Positions 1 through 8,110 of a stretch of 25,534 bases of DNA are shown here, piece after piece. The DNA lies in the NCBI GenBank assembly GCA_030836365.1, contig JAURQB010000002.1, forward strand, positions 1 to 25,534, written 5' to 3'. Numbering within the stretch: the stretch's first letter is position 1; each line of letters opens with the position of its first letter. The DNA comes from Bdellovibrionota bacterium. Its GTDB lineage: Bacteria; Bdellovibrionota; Bacteriovoracia; Bacteriovoracales; Bacteriovoracaceae. The translations under genes were made by a program, and so were the position numbers. The notes beneath the pieces are model-generated. The model was not told the origin of the DNA, did no database searches, and saw nothing but the letters and a program-made list of their open reading frames with translations.

Positions 1-611
1 GAAACCATAACAAAGTCACCAATTTGAGCAAGCATTGCACCTGGGCCACCATGCCCAAGAAATGGAGTTGCCTTTGCCATATTTGAACCAACTGTAATCG
101 CCCAGATTGCTAGCTGATCCCACGGTAAAAGGTAGCCCGTAAAAGAAAGAAGTAGAGTTAAAACAAGAAGAATAACACCCACGCCCCAGTTGAATTCACG
201 AGGTGGTTTATATGATCCAGTCATGAATACTCTAAACATGTGAAGCCAAACAGTGATCACCATCAAGTGAGCTCCCCATCGATGGATTTCACGCATGATC
301 CCCAGAGGCACATGTTCTTTAAGGGCAATAATATCATTGTATGCATACTCCGCTGTTGGTCTGTAATAAAACATTAACAAAACACCAGTTACGGTAAGCG
401 CGAGAAATACGAAGAAACTCAAACCACCCATGCACCAAGTATAACCAAGCTGAACGCCAGACTTTTTTAATTTAATTGGGTGTAGGTGAAGAAACACGTT
501 TCCTGCAACAATCGCTGCTCTATTTCTGGCATTATCTGGAGGTCCATGTCTAAAAATGGATTTCCATACCTGCGTTCCTCTAATGTATTCTGTGATAGTC
601 TTTCCGGACAT
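1..611 (-). CDS. cytochrome b (b6-type N-terminal part), 3' end beyond window
   Basis: This is the transmembrane haem-b subunit of a quinol:cytochrome c oxidoreductase (bc1/b6f-type complex), and it is open through the window edge. I translated 203 codons from ATG 611-609; the frame has no stop. The first haem-ligand helix is visible, with IHRWGAH and WLHMFRV placing the histidine pair at about H110 and H124 (14 apart), as in cytochrome b/b6. Around residue 150-165 comes a GYLLPWDQLAIW-like stretch, the classic loop and helix C of cytochrome b. The second histidine pair should lie just outside the window. A GGAG stands before the start. The Rieske gene ends 19 bases upstream on the same strand, so the two are very likely co-transcribed. 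The family call is firm; whether the protein is a short b6-type or a full-length b cannot be decided here. Confidence 0.95.
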   Translation of the reverse strand, partial: MSGKTITEYIRGTQVWKSIFRHGPPDNARNRAAIVAGNVFLHLHPIKLKKSGVQLGYTWCMGGLSFFVFLALTVTGVLLMFYYRPTAEYAYNDIIALKEHVPLGIMREIHRWGAHLMVITVWLHMFRVFMTGSYKPPREFNWGVGVILLVLTLLLSFTGYLLPWDQLAIWAITVGSNMAKATPFLGHGGPGAMLAQIGDFVMV

Positions 612-630
612 TTTTTAGCTCCAAATATTT

Positions 631-1131
631 TTAAACTTCAATGAATGAGTCTTGGTGATCCCATTGACCTTTTTCATAACGATAAACTTTTGTTTTATCA
701 ATTTTTACTAAGCCTTCAGGAGTTAACCCAATTTTATATCTTTCCAATGGTCTTGGTGCAGGTCCCTCAAAATTGATACCAGATGTATAATAGCCAGAGC
801 CATGACAAGGACATTTAAACTTTAGTTCTGCTGGTTGCCAGTTAGGAATGCAACCGAGGTGTGTACAAATATTTGAAAGTGCAAATAGGCGCCCTTCTTC
901 TTTAACGATCCAAACGCCAAATCCGTTTTTGTAACGCTCATCTACACCTTCTTCAAAGTCTGTTGGTCTTCCAGCTAGAAATTCCATTTCAGGATCAAAG
1001 TTGACGTTTGGATATGAGTATCTGAAGGCTAAACTGGCAAGACCCGCACATGCAGCAGTAAATGCGACCCAACCGACACTTAAATAACTCAAAAACTCAC
1101 GACGATTTAAACTCGTTCTTGAATTGCTCAT
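631..1131 (-). CDS. qcrA: Rieske [2Fe-2S] subunit of cytochrome bc complex
   Basis: This high-potential iron-sulphur subunit moves electrons from quinol at cytochrome b to a c-type cytochrome. Both Rieske boxes are intact: CTHLGC (C89, H91, C94) and CPCHGSGY (C107, C109, H110), which gives the two-His, two-Cys cluster ligands and the disulphide cysteines. The N-terminus carries NRREFL (R10-R11), a twin-arginine export motif, followed by a hydrophobic anchor at about residues 18-37, as expected for a Tat-exported, membrane-tethered Rieske protein. The length of 166 residues is normal for bacteria. It sits directly upstream of the cytochrome b gene. A possible promoter lies at 1146-1173. qcrA and petC are both used for this family; the choice of symbol is convention. 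Confidence 0.95.
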   Translation of the reverse strand: MSNSRTSLNRREFLSYLSVGWVAFTAACAGLASLAFRYSYPNVNFDPEMEFLAGRPTDFEEGVDERYKNGFGVWIVKEEGRLFALSNICTHLGCIPNWQPAELKFKCPCHGSGYYTSGINFEGPAPRPLERYKIGLTPEGLVKIDKTKVYRYEKGQWDHQDSFIEV

Positions 1132-1145
1132 AATAAAATTACCCC

Positions 1146-1173
1146 TATAAACACATCACTTTTTTGGTCTCAA
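1146..1173 (-). promoter_or_regulatory. possible sigma70-type promoter for the Rieske/cytochrome b genes
   Basis: On the minus strand, TTGAGA (1173-1168) is followed after 16 bases by TTTATA (1151-1146). The -35 box matches five of six consensus bases; the -10 box is poor unless it is shifted to TATAGG. It lies 15-40 bases upstream of the Rieske ATG in the gap after the HEAT-repeat gene. This is pattern reading only. Confidence 0.3.
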
Positions 1174-1236
1174 GTAACCTAAAAGTGTTTTAAATCTAAT
1201 GGAAACAACAATACTCGCTATTATTGAGCGACAATA

Positions 1237-2094
1237 TTAATGTTTCAAGTCTTCTAAAACTTGTCTGGCCGCAGCGACCAGTTTTAAGGTTTTCTCACTT
1301 TCAATATGTTTTGCGACGATGATAGCAAGTTCTTCCCACCTCGTCTTCTTTAAACCGTTGATAATATTTAATTTTAAGCCATATATTTTATTCTCATCGA
1401 GCTCATTTGGCTTACTTCCAGCGTTAACCTCAAGAGTTAATATTTTTTCGAGAACGCCAAGGGCTCTTGGCTCTTGAAAATAGATTAAGCCAGTAGCACT
1501 TGCGAAGCGAATATTGCGGCTTTCTGATTGAAGTAACTCCAAAAGCTTATTTTTAGATGAAGGTACCTTGTGTGTCGCCAAAGTAAGTATTGAAGCTTGT
1601 TTTAGTCCTTCATCAGAAGAATCAAGTAGCGAAATAAGGCGAGACCAGTCATAAGATTTTTCGAGGTTCATTTGAGAAAGCGCGACGATTGCATGGAATT
1701 TTGTTTGAGGGTCTATTTCATGCAATCCCTGCTCAATAGTTGCTAAGCCAAGAGGGCTTTTGATTGCACCTAAAGAGACAATGATAAAATTTTTCGTTCT
1801 ATTGTCTGTCGCAGAGGCATATAAATCGTTCATATTTTCGACGAGCCATGGAATCTCCTCCTCTGGCACACCGTTGGCTGAAATTACTTTAGAGAGCTCA
1901 AATGCAGCAATCCAACGATTCCCGAATGTTTTTGAATGCAGTTCGCGAACTAGGTCTTTATAACCTCGATCAGTTTGCAGCATCTTTGAAACGCCAAATA
2001 TAATTAGAGAACCAATTAAAACAATGGCGAATGGGATAACGAAGTTACTTCCATAACCCTTTTTAAAAACTTTTGGCGTACTTTCATTTGACAT
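1237..2094 (-). CDS. membrane-anchored HEAT-repeat protein
   Basis: The 285-residue protein has a short charged N-terminus, one membrane segment (about residues 18-37, rich in I, V, L, F), and then about 240 residues of repeated helical pairs. Recurrent patterns such as IVSLGAI, HAIVALSQM, ASILTLATH and FASATGLIYF, spaced 30-40 residues apart, are typical of HEAT/PBS-lyase-like repeats. No catalytic motif is seen. Such repeats usually form a protein-binding solenoid, here presumably on one face of the cytoplasmic membrane. The gene is transcribed toward the Rieske and cytochrome b genes with a 105-base gap, so a role in assembling or stabilising that complex is possible but only suggested by position. 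An imperfect hairpin at about 1206-1235 follows it. Confidence 0.75.
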   Translation of the reverse strand: MSNESTPKVFKKGYGSNFVIPFAIVLIGSLIIFGVSKMLQTDRGYKDLVRELHSKTFGNRWIAAFELSKVISANGVPEEEIPWLVENMNDLYASATDNRTKNFIIVSLGAIKSPLGLATIEQGLHEIDPQTKFHAIVALSQMNLEKSYDWSRLISLLDSSDEGLKQASILTLATHKVPSSKNKLLELLQSESRNIRFASATGLIYFQEPRALGVLEKILTLEVNAGSKPNELDENKIYGLKLNIINGLKKTRWEELAIIVAKHIESEKTLKLVAAARQVLEDLKH

Positions 2095-2143
2095 TATTCA
2101 CCACTATGTAAGTAACCGAAAAAGCGTAAAGCAACGCTAATCC

Positions 2144-2785
2144 GTGAAAAATACAATATTCTTGACAGATTCCATAGCAAATCTTACTGACTCTGACAAT
2201 AAACAAGAAAAACTAAAGATTAAAACGAGGCGCGCAGTGGCATATTTACTCAGGGCATTAATTCTCATTATGACTATAGGACTGTCCATCGTTATACTTT
2301 CTGCCTTAGGGAAGGTTGATGTTTTTCAATTAGACCACCTGCGGCTGGCCATGCCATTTTTTATTTATGTAATTTTTGCACAAGCTTTTGTTATGTTTTA
2401 TTTTATCGGGGTCTCAAGGCTAACGTTAAATATTTGGAACATTCTTAATACAAAAGAAAACCTATCTGACTTATTTGATACTCCGCCAGAAGACCTTCAG
2501 CCTTACATAAAAAAAACGCGCAAGTTTGCCCAAGATAGTAATACTTTCAAAAGACAAACAATTCCATGGACCATGTTGATGCTCACATTGGGAACATTTG
2601 CATTTCTTGCTGGAGGTGCTCACGACACTGGCTTAATTGACAAACATGTTCATTCCGGACTTGTGTATGGTTTTAGCGCAGCTGTTGCAATTGGTTTTTT
2701 CAGACAGTGGGTTTACCTTGGTAAAGCACATATTCACTTAAGAAAAATTAAAGCGCTTTACATGATCTCAGACCAATCAATGTAA
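2144..2785 (+). CDS. uncharacterised four-helix integral membrane protein
   Basis: I do not recognise the family. The 213-residue product has a polar N-terminal segment of about 30 residues, two membrane helices (about 34-53 and 68-90), a hydrophilic cytoplasmic-looking stretch of about 45 residues (EDLQPYIKKTRK), and two more helices (about 139-156 and 172-188). No enzymatic motif is seen. The start taken is GTG at 2144, the most upstream start after an in-frame stop at 2138. No good ribosome-binding site is visible, and TTG at 2162 is an alternative. It diverges from the HEAT-repeat gene across 49 bases and converges with the next gene with only 5 bases between stops. Confidence 0.65.
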   Translation: MKNTIFLTDSIANLTDSDNKQEKLKIKTRRAVAYLLRALILIMTIGLSIVILSALGKVDVFQLDHLRLAMPFFIYVIFAQAFVMFYFIGVSRLTLNIWNILNTKENLSDLFDTPPEDLQPYIKKTRKFAQDSNTFKRQTIPWTMLMLTLGTFAFLAGGAHDTGLIDKHVHSGLVYGFSAAVAIGFFRQWVYLGKAHIHLRKIKALYMISDQSM

Positions 2786-2790
2786 GACGA

Positions 2791-4017
2791 TTATATTTTC
2801 TTCACCCATATAAATACGTTTGATTGCCCTTTTGGAGCTAGCATTCTCGATTTTGACAAATAGATATTCATGTTTTCACTAGCGTCGAGATCAGAAAAAA
2901 AACTCTTTAACTTATCAGATGGCACCAATAGGTTGTAATAAAGGCCTCCTGGAAGTTGTGCTCCGGGCTTTACGCTACCACCTGTTTTAATGTTGTACTT
3001 ATCCATATAAGAGTTAATTTTTTTAGAAATGGAAACTACATCTGCTGAGGAGATCATCAGTCTATAAACTTTCTTGCTTCCATACCTGTTATCTCTAAAC
3101 TGGCCTTTTCTTTTCTCCTCGAGAGACGATCGATCTCCCGCAACATTAATTTGCTCAAGACTGGCCATGACAACATCTGACTCAACATCAAATCTATCTT
3201 CTTCTATAAAAAATTCCTCTTGTGATTCCTCATTTATTGAAAATACCTTCTCTGAGAAATCATCAGCAGTGTTTTTTAATAATGAAATTGAAGACGAGGA
3301 TGAGTCAAGCCAAGTAAAAAACCGAGATGGTAAATTCACTTTTGAAAAAAGGTTTGATTCATTTAATTCATTTAACTTTAAACTTAAAAACAAAACCGCA
3401 CACATAATAATTATTAGAAAAAAATACGAAGCAGAAGCTTTAAATCCCTTATAAAATTTTTTCTTAGACTCAATCGATTTAAAAATAGAAGCGTTCTTAT
3501 TTTTAAGAATGACTGTATTCCAGCCTGGCGTTTCAAGAATATTTATTAAACTAATCTTCTCGCAAACTTGAAATACTTGTGTACCGTTTTTTTTCTCACC
3601 CACCATTTCTTTCAAGAGATCAAAACGAATATTTTTAAAGACTGTGCTTGAGTCATCAACTTGGAAAAAATTGTTTAATAGAAATTTGTCTGCATATATT
3701 TTGGAAGTAAAACTTAGCAATGACCAACTAACAGCACTTTTAGCAAGCTTGAAGTCAATTGAAATTTGATCCAGGCCAACGTTGTGTACAAAAAATAAAT
3801 ACGCAAAAAAAGAATTCTCTAACTCTTCCGCTCTATTTCCTAACGGCGTTCCTGTAACTTTTTTCTTGAAGTTAGATAGCCTACGATAAAATAGATTTAT
3901 GTCCTCTTCACAAAATATGTGCTCAACCAGATACTCATATCTTGCAAGATACCTTCTTGGAATAGAAGGATAATCACTAATTAAATCAGATTGCTTTATT
4001 TTTACATCAATGCTCAA
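2791..4017 (-). CDS. single-pass membrane protein with possible N-terminal helix-turn-helix
   Basis: I do not recognise this 408-residue protein. It has a soluble N-terminal half, one strong membrane helix (about 193-213), an acidic and Ser-rich linker (about 235-300), and a C-terminal globular domain (about 318-408). Residues 81-107 (starting VGLDQISIDFKLAKSAVSW) read like a helix-turn-helix of the sigma region 4 type: a leader helix, a turn, and a recognition-like helix. If that is right, the topology is a cytoplasmic DNA-binding domain, a membrane span and a periplasmic sensor, as in ToxR-like or anti-sigma-like regulators. The C-terminal part begins YRLMISSADVVSISKKI, a beta-alpha pattern seen in several ligand- or partner-binding domains. 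Both functional readings are inference. It diverges from the coiled-coil/FliG-like pair. Confidence 0.6.
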   Translation of the reverse strand: MSIDVKIKQSDLISDYPSIPRRYLARYEYLVEHIFCEEDINLFYRRLSNFKKKVTGTPLGNRAEELENSFFAYLFFVHNVGLDQISIDFKLAKSAVSWSLLSFTSKIYADKFLLNNFFQVDDSSTVFKNIRFDLLKEMVGEKKNGTQVFQVCEKISLINILETPGWNTVILKNKNASIFKSIESKKKFYKGFKASASYFFLIIIMCAVLFLSLKLNELNESNLFSKVNLPSRFFTWLDSSSSSISLLKNTADDFSEKVFSINEESQEEFFIEEDRFDVESDVVMASLEQINVAGDRSSLEEKRKGQFRDNRYGSKKVYRLMISSADVVSISKKINSYMDKYNIKTGGSVKPGAQLPGGLYYNLLVPSDKLKSFFSDLDASENMNIYLSKSRMLAPKGQSNVFIWVKKI

Positions 4018-4190
4018 AATTTATTCCAAAATTAAATAAACCTCATTTCCTAAAAAACAGATTATCAATAGGTTGCATAAAATGGAACTTTTTTTTCCCC
4101 ATTCAAGTTAATGCCAAGATTTGCCATAATTGAAACCGGTAAGGAAGTATCGAAACTTACTTCATTTCTTAAACTAGGAAAATGTTCAGA

Positions 4191-4610
4191 ATGAGTGAAA
4201 TAGATAACATAAATAAGCAACTGTACATAGAAAATGAGTACAAGCAATTCATGCGAAGCATGAAGAAAATCAGAAAAGACAATCAAGATGAACTAACGTT
4301 TGAAAAAAGGAACGCTCAAAGCAGAGTAAAGAGTATTAAAGATGAGTATATTAAAGGCGAAGAAAGTCTCAAGAACCAACTTCAAGAAAAGTTGGTAAAG
4401 CTTAGAAATAGTCATGGAAAAATAATTACGCAGGAAAAAAGCAGATTATCAAGAGAGCTTATTTTAATTCAAAAAAGTCATCAAGAAAAAATGGCGGAGT
4501 TAAACCAGACAAACAATAATCAAATCAATCAAAAAGGCGAAGAACTTCAGGATAAACTTGATAATTTTGAAATGAAGTATCAAAGAGAAAAAAGTAAATA
4601 TGGTGCCTAA
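4191..4610 (+). CDS. small coiled-coil protein upstream of FliG-like gene
   Basis: This highly charged protein is about 139 residues long and almost wholly predicted helix, rich in K, E, Q and N with heptad-like spacing of L, I and M from about residue 20 to the end. It has no signal peptide, membrane span or cysteine. The start could be the ATG at 4182 (three residues longer) or at 4191; an AGGA lies too close to the first and rather far from the second. It ends 15 bases before the FliG-like gene, which has its own GAGG site, so the two almost certainly form an operon. Its length and composition resemble export-apparatus stalk proteins of the FliJ/FliH sort, but I see no diagnostic motif. 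A partner role for the FliG-like protein is inferred from linkage only. Confidence 0.65.
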   Translation: MSEIDNINKQLYIENEYKQFMRSMKKIRKDNQDELTFEKRNAQSRVKSIKDEYIKGEESLKNQLQEKLVKLRNSHGKIITQEKSRLSRELILIQKSHQEKMAELNQTNNNQINQKGEELQDKLDNFEMKYQREKSKYGA

Positions 4611-4625
4611 TCAAAGAGAGGAATA

Positions 4626-5039
4626 ATGAGCGATAACAAAAATGGTATATATATCAATGGTAAAGAGCAGGCACTTGAGATTCTTAAACTCCTTACACCT
4701 GCCGAAAGGGATCGAATTCTTAACAATATAAATATGAGGAATCCCACTCTCGCAAATGAGTTAAAACAAAGTTCACGTAGCTTTAGAGATATAGAGGAAT
4801 ATTCCACGCAACATTTTCAAAATATTTTTGGACTGGTAAAGCCAGAAATTCTAGGCTTAAGCCTCAAAGAAACAAGCGTGAATTTTCAAAAAAATATACT
4901 TAGATCTGCTCCAAGAGAATATGCCGAAAATGCATTCAATGCTTTAAGAATGAATATCCCTGCAAATAAAAGAGACACTATTCAGCGTGCGAAAAACTTA
5001 GTTATCACTCAGCTGTCTCAATATTCTCAATTAAATTAA
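4626..5039 (+). CDS. stand-alone FliG C-terminal-domain-like protein
   Basis: The 137-residue protein aligns by eye with the middle and C-terminal domains of flagellar rotor protein FliG. Residues about 25-50 (LTPAERDRILNNINMRNP, then LANEL) match the armadillo-like segment. Residues about 57-135 follow the FliG-C pattern: F.DI....Q.IF..V.PEIL.LSLK......Q..IL....RE.AE, then a loop and the helix with VITQLSQYSQL. The FliG N-terminal domain is absent; a full FliG is about 330 residues. In flagella this domain carries the charged torque helix and binds FliM and the stator; here it would act as a reduced rotor-like or scaffold piece. No other flagellar gene is nearby. Its last 35 bases overlap the convergent ppx gene. 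The homology call rests on visual alignment, not on a search. Confidence 0.7.
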   Translation: MSDNKNGIYINGKEQALEILKLLTPAERDRILNNINMRNPTLANELKQSSRSFRDIEEYSTQHFQNIFGLVKPEILGLSLKETSVNFQKNILRSAPREYAENAFNALRMNIPANKRDTIQRAKNLVITQLSQYSQLN

Positions 5040-5886
5040 AAAGAGCTCCGTGCCGGACTCCTTTTGTAGAGAAAGAAATTATTTCAGGACTTATTTTAGC
5101 TAGTATTTCTAAAATTCTTTTAACACCACCCCTTATTGAATTAATTCGACTCTCCATCAAAGGATACTCTTTCAATAGCTCTTCATCTCCCAACGTTGAT
5201 ATTTTTTCGTGGAATCTAAAAAACTCTTGCAAGCTAAGCTCAAGGACATTAATAGGTAATGAGTTAAAAAATCCCTGCCTAAGGTATGAGGCTCCAACCG
5301 TTGCTGCAGTCCCGCCAACAAGTACAATTCTCTCAGAATATGCAATTCCTTTAACAAAGTCCTCGACCTTACTCCATGAAAATAATGGATCTATATTAAC
5401 AGCACCAATTTTAAAACTGTGAAAAGATTTTATTTCATTATCCCTGAAGTGAATAATCTCTGTACTCGCACCACCAAGATCCATTAATAAAGACTCATCT
5501 GAGTTAGCAGGCATTGCCCCTTTTGCTGTAAATCGTGCTTCCTCTTTGGCGGATATAATCTGTGTTTCAATATCAAATTTTTTTTTAATAAATTGAAAGA
5601 ACACATCACTATTACTTGCGACTCTACTTGCCTCGGTTGCAACACAAATAACATTACTTGAATAAATCTTCTCACTGTCGATTAAGGTTTTAATTTCACC
5701 CAAAGCCTTTTCGGCCCTGTCTTTGCCTGCCTTCGAGAATTCACCTGTTTCAGAAAGCTCCTCACCTAAACTTGTTATATAGCTTTTTGTCTCTTCAGAA
5801 ATAATCTCTCCGTCTTGAACATGAGCAAGGAGAAGATTTATGGAATTAGAACCTATATCAATTGAAGCGTAATTAAATTTATTCAT
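5005..5886 (-). CDS. ppx: exopolyphosphatase / pppGpp phosphohydrolase (Ppx/GppA family)
   Basis: This member of the ASKHA phosphotransferase fold removes terminal phosphate from polyphosphate or from pppGpp in the cytoplasm. The first phosphate loop is visible as SIDIGSNSINLLLA (about residues 8-21) and the second as LLMDLGGASTEI (about 132-143); ATEASRVASNS around residue 87-97 is also a family signature. At 293 residues it is only the core Ppx/GppA module, without the extra C-terminal HD-type domain of long enzymes. Ppx and GppA activity cannot be told apart from sequence alone. The ATG at 5886 lies 5 bases after the helicase stop, so it is the last gene of the glmU-glmS-helicase-ppx operon. 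Its 3' end overlaps the convergent FliG-like gene by 35 bases. Confidence 0.9.
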   Translation of the reverse strand: MNKFNYASIDIGSNSINLLLAHVQDGEIISEETKSYITSLGEELSETGEFSKAGKDRAEKALGEIKTLIDSEKIYSSNVICVATEASRVASNSDVFFQFIKKKFDIETQIISAKEEARFTAKGAMPANSDESLLMDLGGASTEIIHFRDNEIKSFHSFKIGAVNIDPLFSWSKVEDFVKGIAYSERIVLVGGTAATVGASYLRQGFFNSLPINVLELSLQEFFRFHEKISTLGDEELLKEYPLMESRINSIRGGVKRILEILAKISPEIISFSTKGVRHGALFNLIENIETAE

Positions 5887-5891
5887 CGTCC

Positions 5892-8108
5892 TTAATCCTC
5901 AATCTTAACCAGCGGAGCAAATTTCACGAGGAATTTTTTTTTGCTTCCATCTGAAAATTTGATCGTAACTTTTTCCTCATTCCCTGTGCCTTCTACATCT
6001 TGTATTTTTCCATCACCATAAATAGCATGACTTACAAGCGTTCCCTCTGGGAAGGTATAATAATCACTTCCTAACTGATAACTAGGTCCGTCATCATAAA
6101 AACTTTCCTGAGATAAATCATCATCCCAATCTGAAGATTGGTTGTATTGAGAATCTGACTTGTTCCACTGATAAAACTTTTCTGGAATCTCCATGATAAA
6201 TCTGGATGGGCCATTAAATTTAAGTTGGCCAAACAACATGCGCCCTTGAGCAAATATAATATAGAGCTTTTTCATTGCCCTAGTCATTGCAACATAAAAT
6301 AATCTTCTCTCTTCCTCAAGTGCACTATCTCCACTTTCCATGCTCTTAAAACTTGGAAAAAGATTCTCTTCTACTCCTGCGATAAAGACATAAGGAAACT
6401 CAAGGCCTTTTGCCCCGTGAACAGTCATCAAGGAGACTTCGCCGTTCATATTTTTATCACTGGAAACGAGGTCATTCGTATTGTCTAAGGTAACACTTTC
6501 CAAGAAGCCGGATAAGGTAGCAGCATTACTACTCATTTCAAATTGAACAATAGCATTTTTTAATTCATCAAGGTTTTCAAGTCTGGCGAGCGACTCGTAA
6601 TCTTTTTTTATTTTCAATGCACCGACATATCCACTCTCATGAACAATTTTTTCATAGATATTACTTGGTTTATCATTCGCATCTATTAGCGACTTACAAT
6701 CTTGAATCAAAGTAACGAATTCAAGTAACCGAGCTCTTACATTTTTTGAAAGCCTTAAACTTTTATAATCATCAGGGCTTTCTGAAATGAGCTCGACCAC
6801 GCCCCAGAGAGATAGGTTTTTATCCACGGCAAGCGTCTCAAGCTTTCTAAGGGTTGTGGCTCCAATACCTCGGGCCGGCGTATTGATCACTCGACTAAAC
6901 GCAAGAGAGTCTTTTTCATTAGTGAGAAGTCTCAAGTACGCTAAGATGTCTTTTACTTCTTTCCGTTCATAGAACTTAATTCCGCCAACAATTCGGTAAG
7001 AAATGTTGGCTCGCCTCAGGTAATCTTCAATAATCCGCGACTGCCCATTCGTTCGATAAAATACGGCCATATCATCTAATGACTGTTTTTCATTGGATAA
7101 CTTTTGGATTTCTTCCGAAATAAATTCAGCCTCTTTTTTATCATCACTAACTTCCTGAATTTCAATTGCATCCCCATCAGGGTTATCCGTCCACATTTTT
7201 TTCCCTTTTCGCATTTTATTTCGCTCAATAAGGTATGTGGCGGCTTCAATGATATTTTTTGATGATCGATAATTTTGCTCAAGCTTAAGTATATATGTAT
7301 CTGGAAAAGTTTTTTCAAAGTCTAAAATATTATAGATATCAGCCCCTCTCCAGCTGTAAATAGATTGATCCTCGTCACCAACAACGCAGATATTTTTTCT
7401 TTTTTCAGCCAACATATTTAATAAAATAAATTGAGCCTTGTTTGTGTCTTGATATTCATCAACAAGGATATATTCAAATCTATTTTGATAGCTCTCCAAG
7501 ACTTGAGGAAACTCTCTAAAAAGCTTGATTACTGATGTAATTAGACTGCCAAAATCTAGTGCATTTGCATTAATTAACTCTCTCTCATACTCTTGATAGT
7601 AGCCATACAGTGGATCCAATTCATCATAACCATCAGGAAGAGGGTCGCCGCAGCTATGCCCTAAGTTTTTCAGACCTTCAATGTAATAGAGAATTTCAAA
7701 TGGCGACATTTCTTTTTGAGAAATCCCATGGCGGGAGAGAATTGCTTTAGCGATACTTTTAGATTCAGAAGAATCATAAATCGTAAAACTTCTACTTAAA
7801 CCGAGATAGGTAGCCTCACTTCTGAGAAGTTTCGCGCAAAAGGCGTGAAAAGTAGTGATCTGAAGTGCTCCGACATCCATTTCGACAAAGCGAGACACTC
7901 GCTCTCTCATTTCTTTTGCTGCTTTATTCGAGAAGGTAAGTGCAAGTATTCGATGTGAACTTAGTTTTTCCTCATCAATTAAATAAGAAATTTTTGAAAC
8001 AAGAGTTCGCGTTTTACCGGAACCTGCTCCAGCAAGAATCATCATCGGCCCATTTGAATGAGTAACCGCTATTTTCTGTGTTTCATTTAATCCATTTAAA
8101 TCAACCAC
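5892..8108 (-). CDS. pcrA: UvrD/PcrA-type 3'-5' DNA helicase
   Basis: This is a superfamily 1A ATP-dependent helicase of 738 residues, the usual PcrA/UvrD length. The motifs appear in order: Q-motif LNETQKIAV (7-15), Walker A AGAGSGKT (26-33), VDEYQDTN (about 222), GDEDQSIYSWRGAD (about 248), LEQNYRS, VFYRTNGQSR, TVHGAKGLEFPYVF, and EERRLFYVAMTRA. The last 50 residues include a VSHAIYGDGKI segment, the beta-rich RNA-polymerase-binding C-terminal domain of PcrA/UvrD, which is intact. It removes recombination and replication intermediates and serves in mismatch and excision repair. Translation starts at GTG 8108 with GGAG just upstream inside the glmS stop region. Only 2 bases separate it from glmS, so the two are translationally coupled. 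uvrD would be an equally valid name. Confidence 0.95.
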   Translation of the reverse strand: MVDLNGLNETQKIAVTHSNGPMMILAGAGSGKTRTLVSKISYLIDEEKLSSHRILALTFSNKAAKEMRERVSRFVEMDVGALQITTFHAFCAKLLRSEATYLGLSRSFTIYDSSESKSIAKAILSRHGISQKEMSPFEILYYIEGLKNLGHSCGDPLPDGYDELDPLYGYYQEYERELINANALDFGSLITSVIKLFREFPQVLESYQNRFEYILVDEYQDTNKAQFILLNMLAEKRKNICVVGDEDQSIYSWRGADIYNILDFEKTFPDTYILKLEQNYRSSKNIIEAATYLIERNKMRKGKKMWTDNPDGDAIEIQEVSDDKKEAEFISEEIQKLSNEKQSLDDMAVFYRTNGQSRIIEDYLRRANISYRIVGGIKFYERKEVKDILAYLRLLTNEKDSLAFSRVINTPARGIGATTLRKLETLAVDKNLSLWGVVELISESPDDYKSLRLSKNVRARLLEFVTLIQDCKSLIDANDKPSNIYEKIVHESGYVGALKIKKDYESLARLENLDELKNAIVQFEMSSNAATLSGFLESVTLDNTNDLVSSDKNMNGEVSLMTVHGAKGLEFPYVFIAGVEENLFPSFKSMESGDSALEEERRLFYVAMTRAMKKLYIIFAQGRMLFGQLKFNGPSRFIMEIPEKFYQWNKSDSQYNQSSDWDDDLSQESFYDDGPSYQLGSDYYTFPEGTLVSHAIYGDGKIQDVEGTGNEEKVTIKFSDGSKKKFLVKFAPLVKIED

Positions 8109-8110
8109 AA

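Noticed and set aside
3074..3454. 126-codon plus-strand frame inside the 408-aa gene
   Set aside because: It is fully antisense to a gene with coherent domain structure; Ser/Asn/Phe-rich composition is typical of an antisense shadow.
4065..4286. Open frame on the minus strand (73 codons) between the 408-aa gene and the coiled-coil gene
   Set aside because: It overlaps the start of the coiled-coil gene on the other strand, has no ribosome-binding site, and its hydrophobic stretch is the antisense of charged helix codons.
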